A DNA stretch of 64,000 nucleotides from Manihot esculenta (GCF_001659605.2 NC_035170.2:19790948-19854947); one strand, 5' to 3'. Shown: positions 49,204-61,885, numbered from the stretch's first letter. Numbers and translations are program-made. Notes: generated from the letters alone by a model not told the origin.

Positions 49204-50907
49204 TCTTGCAAAAAGAAGTTGAGCTGGTCAAGAGCTGTCCTTCCATCTGGGCAATTTTAAGGGGCTCTGACAGTAACCAAGCTCCGTTTGTGCTGGAAAA
49301 TTCGATTTGGCATGGAGGAATGGTTATGGTGCTTTTGATCAGCAATATCCATCTATTCTATCTAAATTCTTTCTTTCCTAATTACCGGAGTTAGGCCCAG
49401 ATGGGATCGAGCCTTTTTATTAATGAGTTCAATTTATTTACGCCTTAGAATTGCTATCATTATTCATCTTTAGATGAATAATTTTCCTTGTGGAAGCTAC
49501 CACTCTTTCTTTTATGATAACAAATTGCTTAGACTTTACATATGACCATTCTGATATCAGGTAAAAGCATGGGAGGTCGCAAAGTTATATTTATCATCTC
49601 ACCCATATTAATAAGAGCTTGAAAATTACTTTTCATTAATTCTTATTATAAGCTCATTTGATCCAGATCAATTTAATCTGTTTAGTAGTACTCATTCAAA
49701 TATTACATATGCATAACAACGTAAATGTTTTAAATCGTCGTAAACATTCAAAATTTTAGAAATTTCAAAAAATTTATTGATTTGCATACCGTTTTCTTGG
49801 ATGTACAAATGTCTTCTAGATGCCACGCTGTCCTTGCTTTGGGTTTGTAGCATTGGCTTTTTAGTTTTCCTGTTGTACCAAAAGTTTGTTTTATCTCCTC
49901 TTCAATATATTTTTACTTATAAAAAAAATTGAAATACATTTAGAGAAATGTATCTAATTTAAGGTGACAAATCAAGTGGTATTTTTATGCACAATACCAA
50001 AGCTTTTGTTTGATTCAAATAACTTATTTGAAAAGTAATTTACCTTAAGTTAAAGTAAGTTTATAATAAGTCAAGGAAGTGAGAGTTTTGATTCCTTCAA
50101 AAGTTGAAGCATATAACTAGTTAAACAAGTAAAATTTTAGCATTTATTAGGAACAATGTTTATAAATCTTATGATAGGTATTCAAAGATTCATAGTGAAT
50201 TTCAATAGGAGCTTCTTTTGAAATAATAGCGCGTTGATCTTACTACCACCGAAGCCCACAAAGGAAGGGAAATGAATTATCCCTTTAATATATCTCTCTT
50301 CTCCTATCAATTTTATGCAAATTACACCTAAATTCCTACAACAGCTCTAACTGAATAATACAGAGCATGAGCTTATCTAAATCCAAATGAACACTGAAAA
50401 TTCATACAATACAAATACATAATTATAATCTATACCATAAAGAGGGGAAGGATAATAATAATAAAAAAGATTCAAGGCCTATCATTTAACTTACTAAATC
50501 CCTGAGATTGCTGGCCGTTACACAATAATCCACAAAATGAAATGAAAAATAAACCTAAAAATAGACAAAGACCTTCAAACTATGATCATTACATTTTAAA
50601 TTCAGTCTTTTTTTTTTCCTAAATTGATGGACACTAAAAAAGGTATTAATAGATGGTGCATTGGCAACTTGAACAATTTCTTCACTCCATTATTTTCTTG
50701 CAATCCCAAGCAGTAACTACCTTCACACAAGCACATTTCTATTATATATCTTTTAGTTGATAATAGAACTGAAATACTCTCAATTAGAATATATATATAT
50801 ATATATATAACAGAAAGATTAATACATAATAATTTTTTTAAAAAAAATTAAGGATCGTATACTTTAATATTAATATATATCAAAAGATAACTGACCTTGC
50901 ACGTCAG
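49204..50907. other. AT-rich intergenic region
   Basis: Between the 3' end of the ZFPL1 homologue and the kinase gene. No coding stretch, only short A/T runs and a TA microsatellite near 50792-50809. Confidence 0.6.
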
Positions 50908-51936
50908 CTAATTTTCCTCTTGCATGCATATGTCTTGATTTATCAGATGCCATAGAGGAATTTCCTGAAGAGATTGAGACAATGGAACTGGCTTGTGAAC
51001 AAGGAACTCTCTACTCACTTGCTTCATTGTTGGTCGAGATTTTGAATTGGATCTCAAGCATGCCAGTGCTAACGTGACCCCAAGAACCACACTTTGAGCA
51101 ACCATATGGTTGTTGGGAGGAAGGAGACGTGAATCTAACACATCTTTCAACATTACATTTGAATTTGATGGTGATGATGGTAATGAAGGTAATGAAGAAA
51201 GAAGTTCTCCGGGATGCTTTCCCATAATTATTTCCAGCGCCACCACTCCAAAGCTATACACGTCACATTTCTCATTCACCACCATAGTATATGCAAGCTC
51301 TACATTAAAAGAGAAAAGAATGCATCATTTTAGAGAAAGCAACATAAGAAAGAAGAAGACAAGTGTTATACCTGGAGCAATATATCCACGAGTGCCGGCA
51401 AGTATAGTTTGATTGGATGAATCAAGATAAAGAAATCTTGCTGTTCCAAAATCAGATACAATAGCCTCCCAATCTGAGTTTAATAAAATGTTGTTGCTTG
51501 ATATGTCTCGATGAACAATTGGTGGACTACAATCATGATGCATGTATGATAAAGCATGTGCAATTCCTTTCACAATGTTCACCCTTTTCCTCCAACTTAA
51601 TTTCACTGCTTCATCTTCATTTCTTAGGACATAGAATAAACTTCCCTTTTCCATGTACTCATAAATCAAGAACATTGCTCTTTGATGTAAGCAGTAACCG
51701 TAAAGCTTCACAATGTTCTTATGGCGAATTTCTGTTAACAGTTTCACCTCATTTTTGAAACATTTGTCAAAACTTGGCTCCTCTGCTTCCTTCCTATGGA
51801 GTTTCTTCAAGGCAATTACTCTGCCACTTGGAAGTTGTGCCTTATAAACAGTGCCATAGCTGCCAGTTCCAATGCAGTATTTGATGTCAAAATCCTCAGT
51901 AGCTTCAACGACATGCAGTATTTGAAAGGAGGGAAG
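50908..51936 (-). pseudogene. LRR receptor-like kinase, kinase-domain fragment
   Basis: Two exons on the minus strand: about 51936-51372 and 51299-50908, joined by an intron with GT-AG borders. The join restores [12 protein letters not shown] without a frame change. From VVEATEDFDIKYC the product has about 310 residues. Motifs: glycine loop GTGSYGTVYKA, the ATP-binding Lys in VIALKKL, HRDISSNN, DFGTAR and the APE region, with [12 protein letters not shown] after it. All catalytic residues are present, so the domain could be active. The sequence resembles MIK2-type plasma-membrane LRR receptor kinases, whose intron falls at the same place. An in-frame stop at 51937-51939 and repeat DNA upstream remove the membrane span and leucine-rich repeats. 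No good start codon is left. I call it a 5'-truncated pseudogene; a kinase-only gene is the alternative. Confidence 0.85.
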
Positions 51937-51939
51937 TTA

Positions 51940-52117
51940 AAGTCTAGTCTCTAAAAGATTTCTACATACATCTTGTCATTTATAAGATTTCAAATTCAAC
52001 TAAATTGCACTGAAATTAAAAGATAATCAACATTATAAAAGTAAAATTGTATTGAATCGAATTTATTTAACTATTTGATTTTAGTTATGATTTTTTATTA
52101 AAAATTACATTAAAATC
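51940..52117. repeat. AT-rich repeat, first part
   Basis: From about 52040 the sequence parallels 60345-60440 (TTTATTTAACT, then GATTTTTTATTAAAAA), so both belong to one dispersed repeat family. The 105-bp palindrome is inserted in it at 52123. Confidence 0.6.
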
Positions 52118-52122
52118 AAATC

Positions 52123-52227
52123 TGTAACGACCCGGAAACTGGACCGCTACCGACGCTACGGTCCAAATCGATTTAAGGTCGATCTAGATTCTAGCGCCGG
52201 TAGCGATCCGATTTCCGGATCGTTATA
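52123..52227. mobile_element. Palindromic mini-element made of two inverted LTR ends
   Basis: Left arm (about 59 bp) begins TGTAACGACCCGGAAACTGG and follows the first bases of the gypsy LTRs through the equivalent of ATCGGCTTAAGGCCG. The right arm (about 46 bp) is the reverse complement of the same LTR start, ending TTTCCGGATCGTTATA. AAATC flanks it on both sides (52118-52122 and 52228-52232). A related site without the insert is at 60419-60434. It encodes nothing. Confidence 0.85.
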
Positions 52228-52232
52228 AAATC

Positions 52233-54235
52233 AAAACAATATTTGAAAACTATATATATATATATGTTTTTTAATAATTTCAATGATATTATATTCTTTT
52301 CGTTCCATAATTTTATTTATTTATTTTTTAATTATTTTAAAATTATTGTTGACTTTTATTTTTTAGATTATAATAAATATATAAATTAATTATTATAATT
52401 TTATTTAATTTTATATTATTTTCAATAAATTTTACAAAATATCTTTTAATATTTAATAAAATTTAATATATTTAAAATGGATATAATTGAAAAGTTAATA
52501 AAAAATTATATTTTTTAATAAAACAGATAAAAATTATAAGACGGAATGAGTAATTTTATTATATAATTTTAATAATATATTTTATATATTATATAATTTT
52601 ATAAATTATATTTTTCACTAAAATAATGTGATTTTATTTAAAAATTTTAATTTTATGAAGTGTTAAACATAATGAATAAATAAGGTATAAACAAAATTTA
52701 ATCAACCAATTCACCAAAAACTGGCAGCACTCGTTGGGTCCTGTGCTTATGTTATTGATTTAATTCAACAAAGAAAACAAGTGATGGGCTATGAATGAGG
52801 AACACTGAAATTCTTTAACAAAATACTAATTCAATGTAATTTTAACAATAATATGATTTTTAACAGATTATCAATTTTAGAAGTGTTAATTTGAAAAAAA
52901 TTAATAATAAATAAAATAATTTTATATTTGATAATGAATATAAAAAGAAATTACTTTTTAAAAAATTTGATAAATTGATTAATAAATTATTTTATATTAT
53001 TAATTATATATATGTACTTTAAAATTCTTAATAAATACATTAAAATTGTAGGTAATTATTCTTTTAATAAAATGAGATTCAATGATTGAAATTAGAAAAT
53101 TTTAAGATATGAAATTGAAATTAAGATGATAATAAATAATTAAGGGCCAATAAAACTATAGTCCAAATATAATACAAGTCATTATTCTTATAAAAAAATA
53201 CAAAAATCTATATTTTTCTCGTGTTTTCTTTTTACCATTAATTTAAAATCAATTCAATTCAACTAAACATATTTCTTTTTTAATTATTTTCTTATTTGGA
53301 ATGAATAAACTCAATTCTTTTTAATTTAAATTTTTTTATTTTACAATTTTTAATTTACATTTTTTTTATTTTACAATAAGTAGACATTTTGTATTATTTT
53401 ATAAGACTATGTAATTTATTTTTCATAATAATTTATACCAAACAAGAGAGGCACCTTCATCCCCTTCAAAGCATTTTCCGGTTGCCGGTATGACATGTGC
53501 CCCTTGCCGTATCTTCCCTCCGCCCCTGATTATAATGAGTTTATTGCATTAATGTTCATATTTTCATGAAACCTTTTATTTCAAGTTATCACCTTTTATT
53601 TTATTGAAAAGAACACATTTTTTAAAAATATTACTTAAGAAATAGGATAAATTATAAAAAACAATAATTATACTAATTTCATTATAGTTTAAATTTACCT
53701 TAAAATAATATTTCATAATATTGCATCTTTAATAAAAATTAGTAATTTTTGAACGTTATTAAAAAAATATTAATATAATAAATAAAATATAATTATTAAT
53801 TAAAAAATAAAAAAAATATCACACGATTCAATTTATATTAAACTAGTATTTTATAATATAATTTTCACATTAATATTTTTAACTATATCTAAAAATTTTA
53901 ATTGATTATTAATAACGCACACAAATTAAATTATAAATTTCAAAGTAAAAAGATATAATAAAATCAGAAAATTTTTCTTTTATTTTTTTACAAATAAAAA
54001 TTTTAAAAGTTAATTTAAAATTATTTTAATGTATTTAATCATAAAAATACTGAAATAATAAAATATATATATTTTAAAACTAATTTCTTTAATACCATTT
54101 AAAATAATGCCTTTTCAACTCAAGTGGAGACTTGTCGCAACCCAAGCCCACTAGAGTAAATCCCCATTTTGCTCAACTTGTTCGTGTTGTTCTACGAGCA
54201 ATCTGTCAGTAAAAGAGCATCGATTAAACAAGCAA
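52233..54235. other. AT-rich intergenic region
   Basis: Very A/T-rich. No frame of note. I find no trace of the leucine-rich repeats that the kinase fragment lacks. Confidence 0.6.
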
Positions 54236-54307
54236 GTCGTTGTAGTATAGTGGTAAGTATTCCCGCCTGTCACGCGGGTGACCCGGGTTCGATCCCCGGC
54301 AACGGCG
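54236..54307 (+). tRNA. tRNA-Asp (GUC)
   Basis: 72 nt, a perfect cloverleaf by eye: acceptor GTCGTTG with CAACGGC and G as discriminator base, D-arm TAGTATAGTGGTAAGTA, anticodon arm CCCGC-CTGTCAC-GCGGG with GTC at 54269-54271, T-arm CCGGGTTCGATCCCCGG. A and B boxes for RNA polymerase III are internal. No intron and no encoded CCA, as expected for a nuclear gene. A long T run follows (from about 54332). Confidence 0.98.
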
Positions 54308-54893
54308 ATATTATTTTTAACACTTTTAATTGTTTTTTTTTTTTTTTTTTTTTTTTAAAGCTTCTCAATTTTAACGTCACCGCATGTTTTTCTAAAATTA
54401 CAGTATCTTAAAATATTTAGCTGAAAAATTAAGTTTTTCTCACAATATTAATGAGAATAATTATTATCCTTTACATGATTTTCAAGGACAACTTACTGTA
54501 AATTAATGAACGATAATTACAATATCTTATATGTGATACATTAATAATTATAGAAATTAACTATTTTTTACAAGTATTTAATTTAAAATTAAATAATGTG
54601 TGCTATATTATTTTTTTTATTTATTTTTTAAGCGTCTTAAATGTTTAAAAAAGTAAAAGAATATTTTAATATAAAATATTTTTTGCAAAATAAATGATAG
54701 TTGAGAGCAAATAAATAACAAGAAGTGAAATTGCTATAATCACTAATGAGTTATTTTACAATTTCATTATAAATGAGAATAATAATTTTGAATGATAGTG
54801 AAAAAAGGCCAAAATTTTAAAAATTAAGTAAAAAAAAAATTAACGTCATGTGCCTATTAACATCATTCTAATCGACAGCTAACTATAAATATA
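54308..54893. other. AT-rich intergenic region
   Basis: Nothing recognised besides the tRNA terminator. Confidence 0.5.
54332..54356 (+). terminator. T-run terminator of tRNA-Asp
   Basis: About 25 consecutive T on the non-template strand 25 bp after the tRNA, more than enough for RNA polymerase III termination. A shorter TTTTT lies nearer at about 54313-54317. Confidence 0.7.
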
Positions 54894-55595
54894 AGAGAAA
54901 ATTACTTCTTAGTCCCTGAGGTTTAACATACTTAATACTTCTGTCCTTCTATTTTGGCGACTCAATACTTAAGTCCCTCACTTTCTATTCCGTCCAAATT
55001 CGTAGTCCTTCCGTCCATTTAAACCGTTTGGTCAAAGAGTCAAAAGTGAGAGGTGATAATTTTTTTCAGAAATACCCTTCTCTTAATGTGAAATTCTTTT
55101 TTTTTCTCTCTTTCATGTTTTTTCCAGTTGCAGAAGAAGAAGAAAAAGAAGAAGAAGAAGAAAAAGAAGAAGAAGAAGTTGCAGCAAGGGTAGGAAGAAA
55201 AAGAAGAAAGAAGAAGAAGAAAATGAAGAAGTTGCAAAAAGGGTAGGAAGAAGAAGAAGAAGAAGAAGAAGAAGAAGAAGAAGAAGAAGAAGAAGAAGAA
55301 GAAGAAAAAGAAGTTGCAGAAAGGAGGGTAAGAAGAAGAAGAAGAAAGAAGAAGAAGAAGAAGTTGCAAAAAATGGTAGGAAGAAGAGGAGAAGAAGAAG
55401 AAGAAGAGACATTTGGGTTTGGGTTTAGTGATGGTTAATTTTGTCAATTCATGTGTCCCAAACGGCTATTTTGGACGGAAGGACTACGAATTTGGACAGA
55501 AAATAAAGTGAGGGACTTAAGTGTTGGGTCGCCAAAATAGAGAGATAGAAGTGTTAATTATGTTAAACTTCATGGACTAAAAAATAATTTTCTCT
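54894..55595. mobile_element. Non-autonomous TIR element with a GAA-repeat core
   Basis: About 130-bp imperfect terminal inverted repeats. The left one begins AGAGAAAATTACTTCTTAGT; the right one, read inverted, begins AGAGAAAATTATTTTTTAGT, and both continue through GTTTAACATA, CTATTTTGGCGAC and CGTAGTCCTTCCGTCC. Flanks read AAATATA and AAATACA, a possible imperfect 7-bp target duplication. The middle is purine-rich GAA/AAG repeat. Superfamily undetermined; Mutator-like is possible from the long TIRs, but I see no 9-bp duplication. Confidence 0.75.
55247..55306 (+). repeat. (GAA)20 microsatellite
   Basis: Sixty uninterrupted bases of GAA inside a purine-rich tract running about 55133-55410. 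Confidence 0.95.
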
Positions 55596-56694
55596 AAATA
55601 CAATTTACAGACAGACGCACGTCCATTAAAATTGGATATAAGGTCGTCAGGAAAAAATAATAATAATTGCTGCCATCATGATGTTAGAAAAAAAAAAGGA
55701 ATATATAAAACTTTTATTGAAAAAAACCTAGACTTCTCAAAAAAATTTCCTTCTTTTAGTTATTATATATTTCCCATAGTCATTACTATTATCGATCCTT
55801 TTTCACTTTTTATTCAGTCTAATATCAAACTCGAACCTTATTCACAAAATCTATACAATGCCGCGTGTCTCTCATCAAGGAAGCCTAGGATCTCACCACT
55901 TACTATATACTAATTTTTTTTCAATGCGCTTGCGTTTTATCTTACTCTTATACTTGTGATTTATATAATATATTATAATACATTAATTTTAATAGCTAAA
56001 AAAAACTTATTATTTACTATTATAATAAATCATTATTAGTTATTTTTACATAAAAAATATCTTATAATATTAACATTAATAATAAAATAGAGTGAATCAT
56101 AAAAAATTATATTCTTTTTAAATTTTTAAAATTTTATTATATATTAATTTAATTATCAATTAAACTCTAAATTTTATATATTATTCTAAACATATTTTAC
56201 CATTATTTTTATTTTTAGTGTCTAATAGAATTATCCCATTATCTATCATATTATTGCCACATTATACTGTTATAATAGTAAATTTCAGAATACAATTGAT
56301 AAAAACTTAAAAGTGAGAGTGTATTTTATAAATCTTTTTAAAAGTTGAAATTTTTCTTAAGTTATTTTTTTAAATTATAATAATATTTAGAATAGATTTC
56401 AGAAAAAAAATAATTTTGAAGGTAGATTAATGTGGAATGGGATTAATATAGAACAGTATAGGTAAAATATGGATAAAATTAAAAAATTTATATTATAATA
56501 ATAATATAAAATTTTAATATTATAAATTTTAATTTTTGATAAAATAGTAAAAAATACTGAGTTTTAAAAAATATTATAATTATACTTCGATCTTTTAAAT
56601 TTTTATCAATTATATTTTAAAATTTGCTAACATAGTAATATCGTGTAAGATAACGTGTCAGATAACGTGATAATTTTATTAGACATTAACGGTA
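55596..56694. other. AT-rich intergenic region
   Basis: No gene, RNA or element ends recognised. Confidence 0.5.
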
Positions 56695-56702
56695 CAAATA
56701 AT

Positions 56703-57179
56703 TAGGGTTGAGTAGTATTCGGTTCAAATCGAAAAAATCGATCGAACCAAATTGATTTGAAAATTTGGTTCTGTTTTTTATACATTTCGGTTCAGTTCGG
56801 TTTTTAATTTCAGAAATTTCAATTATTTCAGTTCGGTTCGGTTTTAATCAGAAAAAACCGAAAAAATTGAACCGAACCAATTAGTGATAATAATATATTT
56901 TTTCAATAATATAGAGAAATTAAATTATATTAAAATTAAAATATTTTAATTAAATTTTAAAATATTAAAAATAAAGTATAAAAAATAAAAAAAAATTATT
57001 AAAAATAGAAACCGATCAAACCGAACCGAATCGAACCGAATCAGACCGGTTCAGTTCGATTCGGTTTCTCATCAAAATCAGTTCGGTTCGATTCAATTTT
57101 CATAAACACTAAAATTTCCGTTTTTGATTTATTCAGTTCGGTTCAGTTTTGAACCCAACCGATCAAATGATCACCCCTA
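56703..57179. mobile_element. hAT-type MITE
   Basis: 477 bp beginning TAGGGTTGAG and ending TCACCCCTA, flanked by a perfect 8-bp duplication CAAATAAT (56695-56702 and 57180-57187). The interior repeats GGTTCGGTT-type motifs in both directions, so the two halves can fold on each other. Eight-bp TSD and TAGGG/CCCTA ends fit non-autonomous hAT elements. No transposase is encoded. Confidence 0.9.
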
Positions 57180-57187
57180 CAAATAAT

Positions 57188-59842
57188 GGTGAAATACATT
57201 TAAGAGAATATATAAAGTTTAAAATTTAATTAGTAATTAAATTAATGACAATAAATTCAAATATACTCCTAATTTTTTAGTTAGAGATCAAATAAACACA
57301 ATTTCAGTTTTTAGCTCATATTATCCCTATATTTTATAGAAATGGTCAAATAAAGACTATAATGTCTGAAATTAGTATACAATGCAATTGTAAAAATTTG
57401 AAAAAGTAGAATTTTTTTAGTAATTAATTCAATAAAGTATTAATAATTAAATTAAATTGATTAAATAATAGAAAAATTTTAACATATGTGTTTTATGAAT
57501 TCTAATATTAATAGAATTATAATCCTAAAATTACTATTTTTAAATTAAAAATTATAATAAAATATTTAGTGTAAATTACAATTACTATTAAAATAATATT
57601 TAAAAAATTAATTATTATACTAATTAAAGTCTAAATTTTATTATATTTATATTAAAAAATAAGTAATCTTGTTTGCTAATTTTTAAACGTTAATTATATT
57701 ATTTCAACTCATGTATTTTGATAATAACTTTTTAAATATATTACATCAACTGATTTACTTTAATATTTTAATATATTTATTAAATTATCTAATTTTTGAA
57801 CTAATAAAAAATTTTTAATATTTAATAATATTTTTTTTTATAAATTTTTTCATATTTTAATATATTAAATTTAAAAATTATTGCCAGTTATTTATTACCT
57901 ATTTTTATAAAAATTATTGATGGATATGTAAATTCTAATTTTATATTATAAATTAATTCAAGAAACAATATATTAATAAAAATGAACTGTACTTATATAA
58001 TTAATCTGTTAATTTTATAAATAATAATTAAAATTATATATATTTTATTTATTAATATATAGAATAAAGACCTGAGAGTTAAAGAAAATACATATTTTTA
58101 ATTTTCAGTTATTTCCCTTCCTATTTTTATATAAAATAATGTTAATATTTATTAAATTCAATAATTTATTATTATTATTATTATTATTATTATAAACAGT
58201 TAAATTCTTCTAAATTTAAAAGTAATAATATCAAAAAATATCATTAGAAATTTATGTTATTTTTATAATATTAAATAAATTAATATTGTAATTACTAAAT
58301 GACATGTACAAAAGCTTTTAAAAATTATATTTATTATCAAATATAAAATTCTATTACTTATTATCAATAATTTACAAATTAACACTTTAAGAGTTGATCC
58401 GTTAAAAATTTTAATATTACTAAAATTTTATTTATCAAATATAAAATATAAAGAAAATATATCTTAACATTTATCATATACCATATTTTCTTTTCTTTTT
58501 TTATTCTTTTTTATTTTTATGAAAAATTATTTTTCATGTTAAATATTAATATTTTTTATCTATATATTTTGAAATTTCAATTATTACAATATTATCCCAC
58601 ATAAAAAGCTATATAAATTTGTGATTATTTAATTTATAAAAACATTTATTCATTAAATTTTAATACAAAAAATTATAACAAATTTCAGATTTAAAATAAA
58701 AATTAAATGCAAATTCAACATAATTTAAACTAATTAGATTAGATTTATCAAAATAAAATTTCAATATTTGAAACTTACTTTTACGGTTAATAATATAATT
58801 TTAATATATGTATTTTTAAATTTTAATAAAAATATAAATAGATTTAAATCCAAATGAAAACTAATCTATTTAAAAATTATATTAATTATTTTAACAAGTT
58901 CTTATTAAAAATTACATCGTTATTAACTGAATTATATTATCTTTTATTATCTTAAAATCATTTTTTTTATTTAAATTTGTCATCTAATAATTTAATTAAT
59001 ATTATTAAAATTAAATTTATTTTAATAATATTATCTCAATATATTATCAAAATTATAGGTTTACATTTTTTAAGAATTATATAATATTTAAATATTTTAT
59101 TTTAATAATCTTATCTTAAAATTTTATGTTTTAGTATTTATGTATATTTGAAATCCAAACTTTTTAATCTTATAATTAATTTAATATAATAAAATAAAGT
59201 GAAAGTGATACTCTTTTTGCTTAAAATTCTATTCTTCTAATTTTTACAAACTTTTGAGTTTTTTTCCATTTTTCTTCACTTTTATTGGAACAATTGAAAT
59301 TTTATTAAGTTGAAAATTCAATATTAATTTATTTATTACTAATTATAATCTTGAGAATCTAAATAGAATATAATAAACCCATTAAGTTTTTTATTTTTAA
59401 ACATTTTAAAAAGTAAAAAAAGGAAAATAGGAGCTTAATGACACAAAAGACCTAACCTTTCCATCTTTTTTTTACCTTATTCTTTTAATTATATCAATTT
59501 TATTCTAAATTATTAATATTAATCACAATTTAAACCTATTTAGTAATTGAATTTAAAAATAATAAATAAAACCTACAAAACTATTTTAACAAAGAAAAAC
59601 TATATAAATTTCTATATTTATGAATTATAATGCAAGCTATATTACGCTTTGTGTATTTTTCTTATATAAAAAATTATTAATATCTTTTTAGTTATTTTTT
59701 GAACAAAATATTTTTAGTTTTTTAATTATTAAATAAAAATTTTAAATAATGAGATTGACATACTTTAGTTTACAAAAATCAAGACTACGACTTTTCCCTC
59801 GGCGCTCATTAGTCAATAAAACTAACATATGCATCTCTAAAC
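57188..59842. other. AT-rich intergenic region
   Basis: Extreme A/T content, a short TTA microsatellite near 58169-58195, no frame of note. Confidence 0.6.
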
Positions 59843-59870
59843 ATGAAAAGAAAAAAAGAATCGAAAGTTT

Positions 59871-60167
59871 TTGGCTCAAATGCACCGACCGACGGTGAGC
59901 AATAACACTCCCAAATCCTCTTTGGGTACTGTGGTAATTGAAGATGATGTAGAGGAGAATTCAGGATCTGAAGAAGATGTCTTAATTAAAATCTCAGATG
60001 GAGTTAAAACGGTAGATTTGACAATATTAATAATGAACAGAAAGCAGTCGGAAAAGTGGAATCCCATATTGATGAAGGAGCCACAAGCAAGAACTCCCTG
60101 GATGAAAGCAATGCCAAGAAGAGCTGAGCTGAATTGCGAAAAATCATTTTCAAAACTTAGGAGCTGA
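59871..60167 (+). CDS. Unidentified small ORF or gene fragment
   Basis: 98 codons, less A/T-rich than the surroundings, acidic in the middle (IEDDVEENSGSEEDV). I do not recognise it. Just upstream another frame opens at ATG 59843 (MKRKKESKVFGSNAPTD) and meets a GTGAGC donor-like site at 59895, so the block could be part of a spliced gene or the relic of one. Nothing downstream confirms an acceptor. Confidence 0.2.
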   Translation: MAQMHRPTVSNNTPKSSLGTVVIEDDVEENSGSEEDVLIKISDGVKTVDLTILIMNRKQSEKWNPILMKEPQARTPWMKAMPRRAELNCEKSFSKLRS

Positions 60168-61028
60168 GTTACATTATGTCCCTTGAGCAGTATCCAATGC
60201 CAAAGAGGTCAAATTTCCCACACAAAAATTGAAGCCAGAGATGCTGACGGGGGAGTGTCTTAGATTGAATCAGCCATACACAACTAACTTGAAGGAATTT
60301 ATCGAATTAAATCAAAATAAAAAAAAATTGATGGTATAAAAATCAAATTGAACCATATTTAACTGATTTTATTTAACTGTTTACTTTTGATTTTGATTTT
60401 TTATTAAAAACTATACTGAAATCGAATCAAAACCGTACCGAAAAATTAATTTATATATATATATATTTTTAAATAATTTATAATGATATTATAATTTTAA
60501 TATATAATTCTAATAATATATTTTATATATCATATAATTGTAATATTTTTTAATTATTAAATATTTTTTAGTATTTTATTTAATTAATTTAGTTAATTAT
60601 TATAATTTGTTCTATTTAAATGGATTTTATATATATATATAAAATAACTTTATCTATTATTAAATATTTATAATAGTATAATTTAATTATTTAATTAAAA
60701 TTCATTCTATTTAAATAAATTATATACATACACTATCTTAATATTAATAGAATTATACTAATAGAATATAAATTATTAAAATAATTACATATAGATTGAT
60801 ATATATATACACTTAATTATTATTAGTAGAATATATAGAATTATTATATGTTTTAGTGACTAGTTAATTATTAATGATTGATAAAGGTATAATTCAACTA
60901 ATTTAATTCATTAACTATATTTTATTTTATTCTATCACAATATTAATAAAACTTATATTAATAAAATATAAATTATTAAAAATTGCATATACATGTGTGT
61001 ATATGTACTTGTAATTATTCTTATTACT

Positions 61029-61061
<33 letters not shown>

Positions 61062-61400
61062 GTTAACTATATTATATATTAATAAAATATAAATTATTAA
61101 AAATTACATATACATGTGTGTATATGTAGTATTTAAAATTATATAGTTTAACTATAAAAAATAAAATAAATAAAATAAATTTGCAATATCATAGAAATGA
61201 TAAAAAAATCATTTAATTGGAATTTATTTCTTACGAAAATATTGTAATAAAGTTTTTAGAAACTTGAAAATTGTAATATGAAGACTCTACTATATTTGGT
61301 TATTTAGTATTTTGATATATTTTAAATAAAAATATTATATGATATCGTGGATATTTGATACTATTTTTAAAGTTGGAAGGTGAGACTTGTTAGTTTGAAT
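60168..61400. other. AT-rich intergenic region
   Basis: 60345-60440 belongs to the same repeat family as 52040-52117 and 52228-52300. Otherwise only A/T-rich DNA and the direct repeat listed separately. Confidence 0.5.
60956..61128. repeat. 52-bp direct repeat with TA microsatellite between copies
   Basis: A unit with CATATACATGTGTGTATATG occurs at 60956-61007 and 61077-61128; a TA run lies between (about 61029-61056). Confidence 0.8.
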
Positions 61401-61423
61401 AAATAATATTAATATTGATAACC

Positions 61424-61885
61424 GCATGGTTTCTTACACCTGGGATGAGGCTAATCCCTGGAGAAGAATATAAGCTCAAAACCCATCAGAACCCCCTAAA
61501 GCAGACCAACCCGATATTGCGTACTCCAGCCCATGACTAAGGCAAGTCAGACTGATCCCATGCGCAGGTCCATTAGGGGATGGCTTAGCCTGGTGATATG
61601 ATGGAAGGTAGGATGTGATGGAAGGTAAGAGAGCAAGCTCAATCACCTAGCAACCCTATTAGCATGCGCGTTGGGGGAATAAAATGGCCGCCTGACAGAA
61701 AGGGGTATGCTGGTATGTCCGTACGTACGTGTCTGAGTGATAGGGGCATGTGGCACTGTAGCAGGGTGGCGGTTATGCGTCACTAGAGGACAAGAAAAAT
61801 GGGATAAAAGGGGAGAGACGTGATCTTCCCAAGCTAAACTTACTCTCATACTGTGAACCCTATTTTCTGGATCTCAAAATGTTAA
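61424..61885 (+). repeat. Probable LTR of Tat-type Ty3/gypsy element
   Basis: A GC-richer block ends just before the primer site, with ACTGTGAACCCTATTTTCTGG shortly upstream of it. Left boundary uncertain; TGATAACCGC at about 61417 is a candidate start. No second LTR is present in the window. Confidence 0.55.

Noticed and set aside
51110..51412. Plus-strand frame opposite the kinase exon
   Set aside because: It is a shadow of the minus-strand kinase gene and crosses its intron.
55040..55447. Long frames of poly-Phe/Leu and poly-Glu/Lys on both strands
   Set aside because: They are translations of the GAA/TTC repeat tract inside a TIR element, with no start context or homology.
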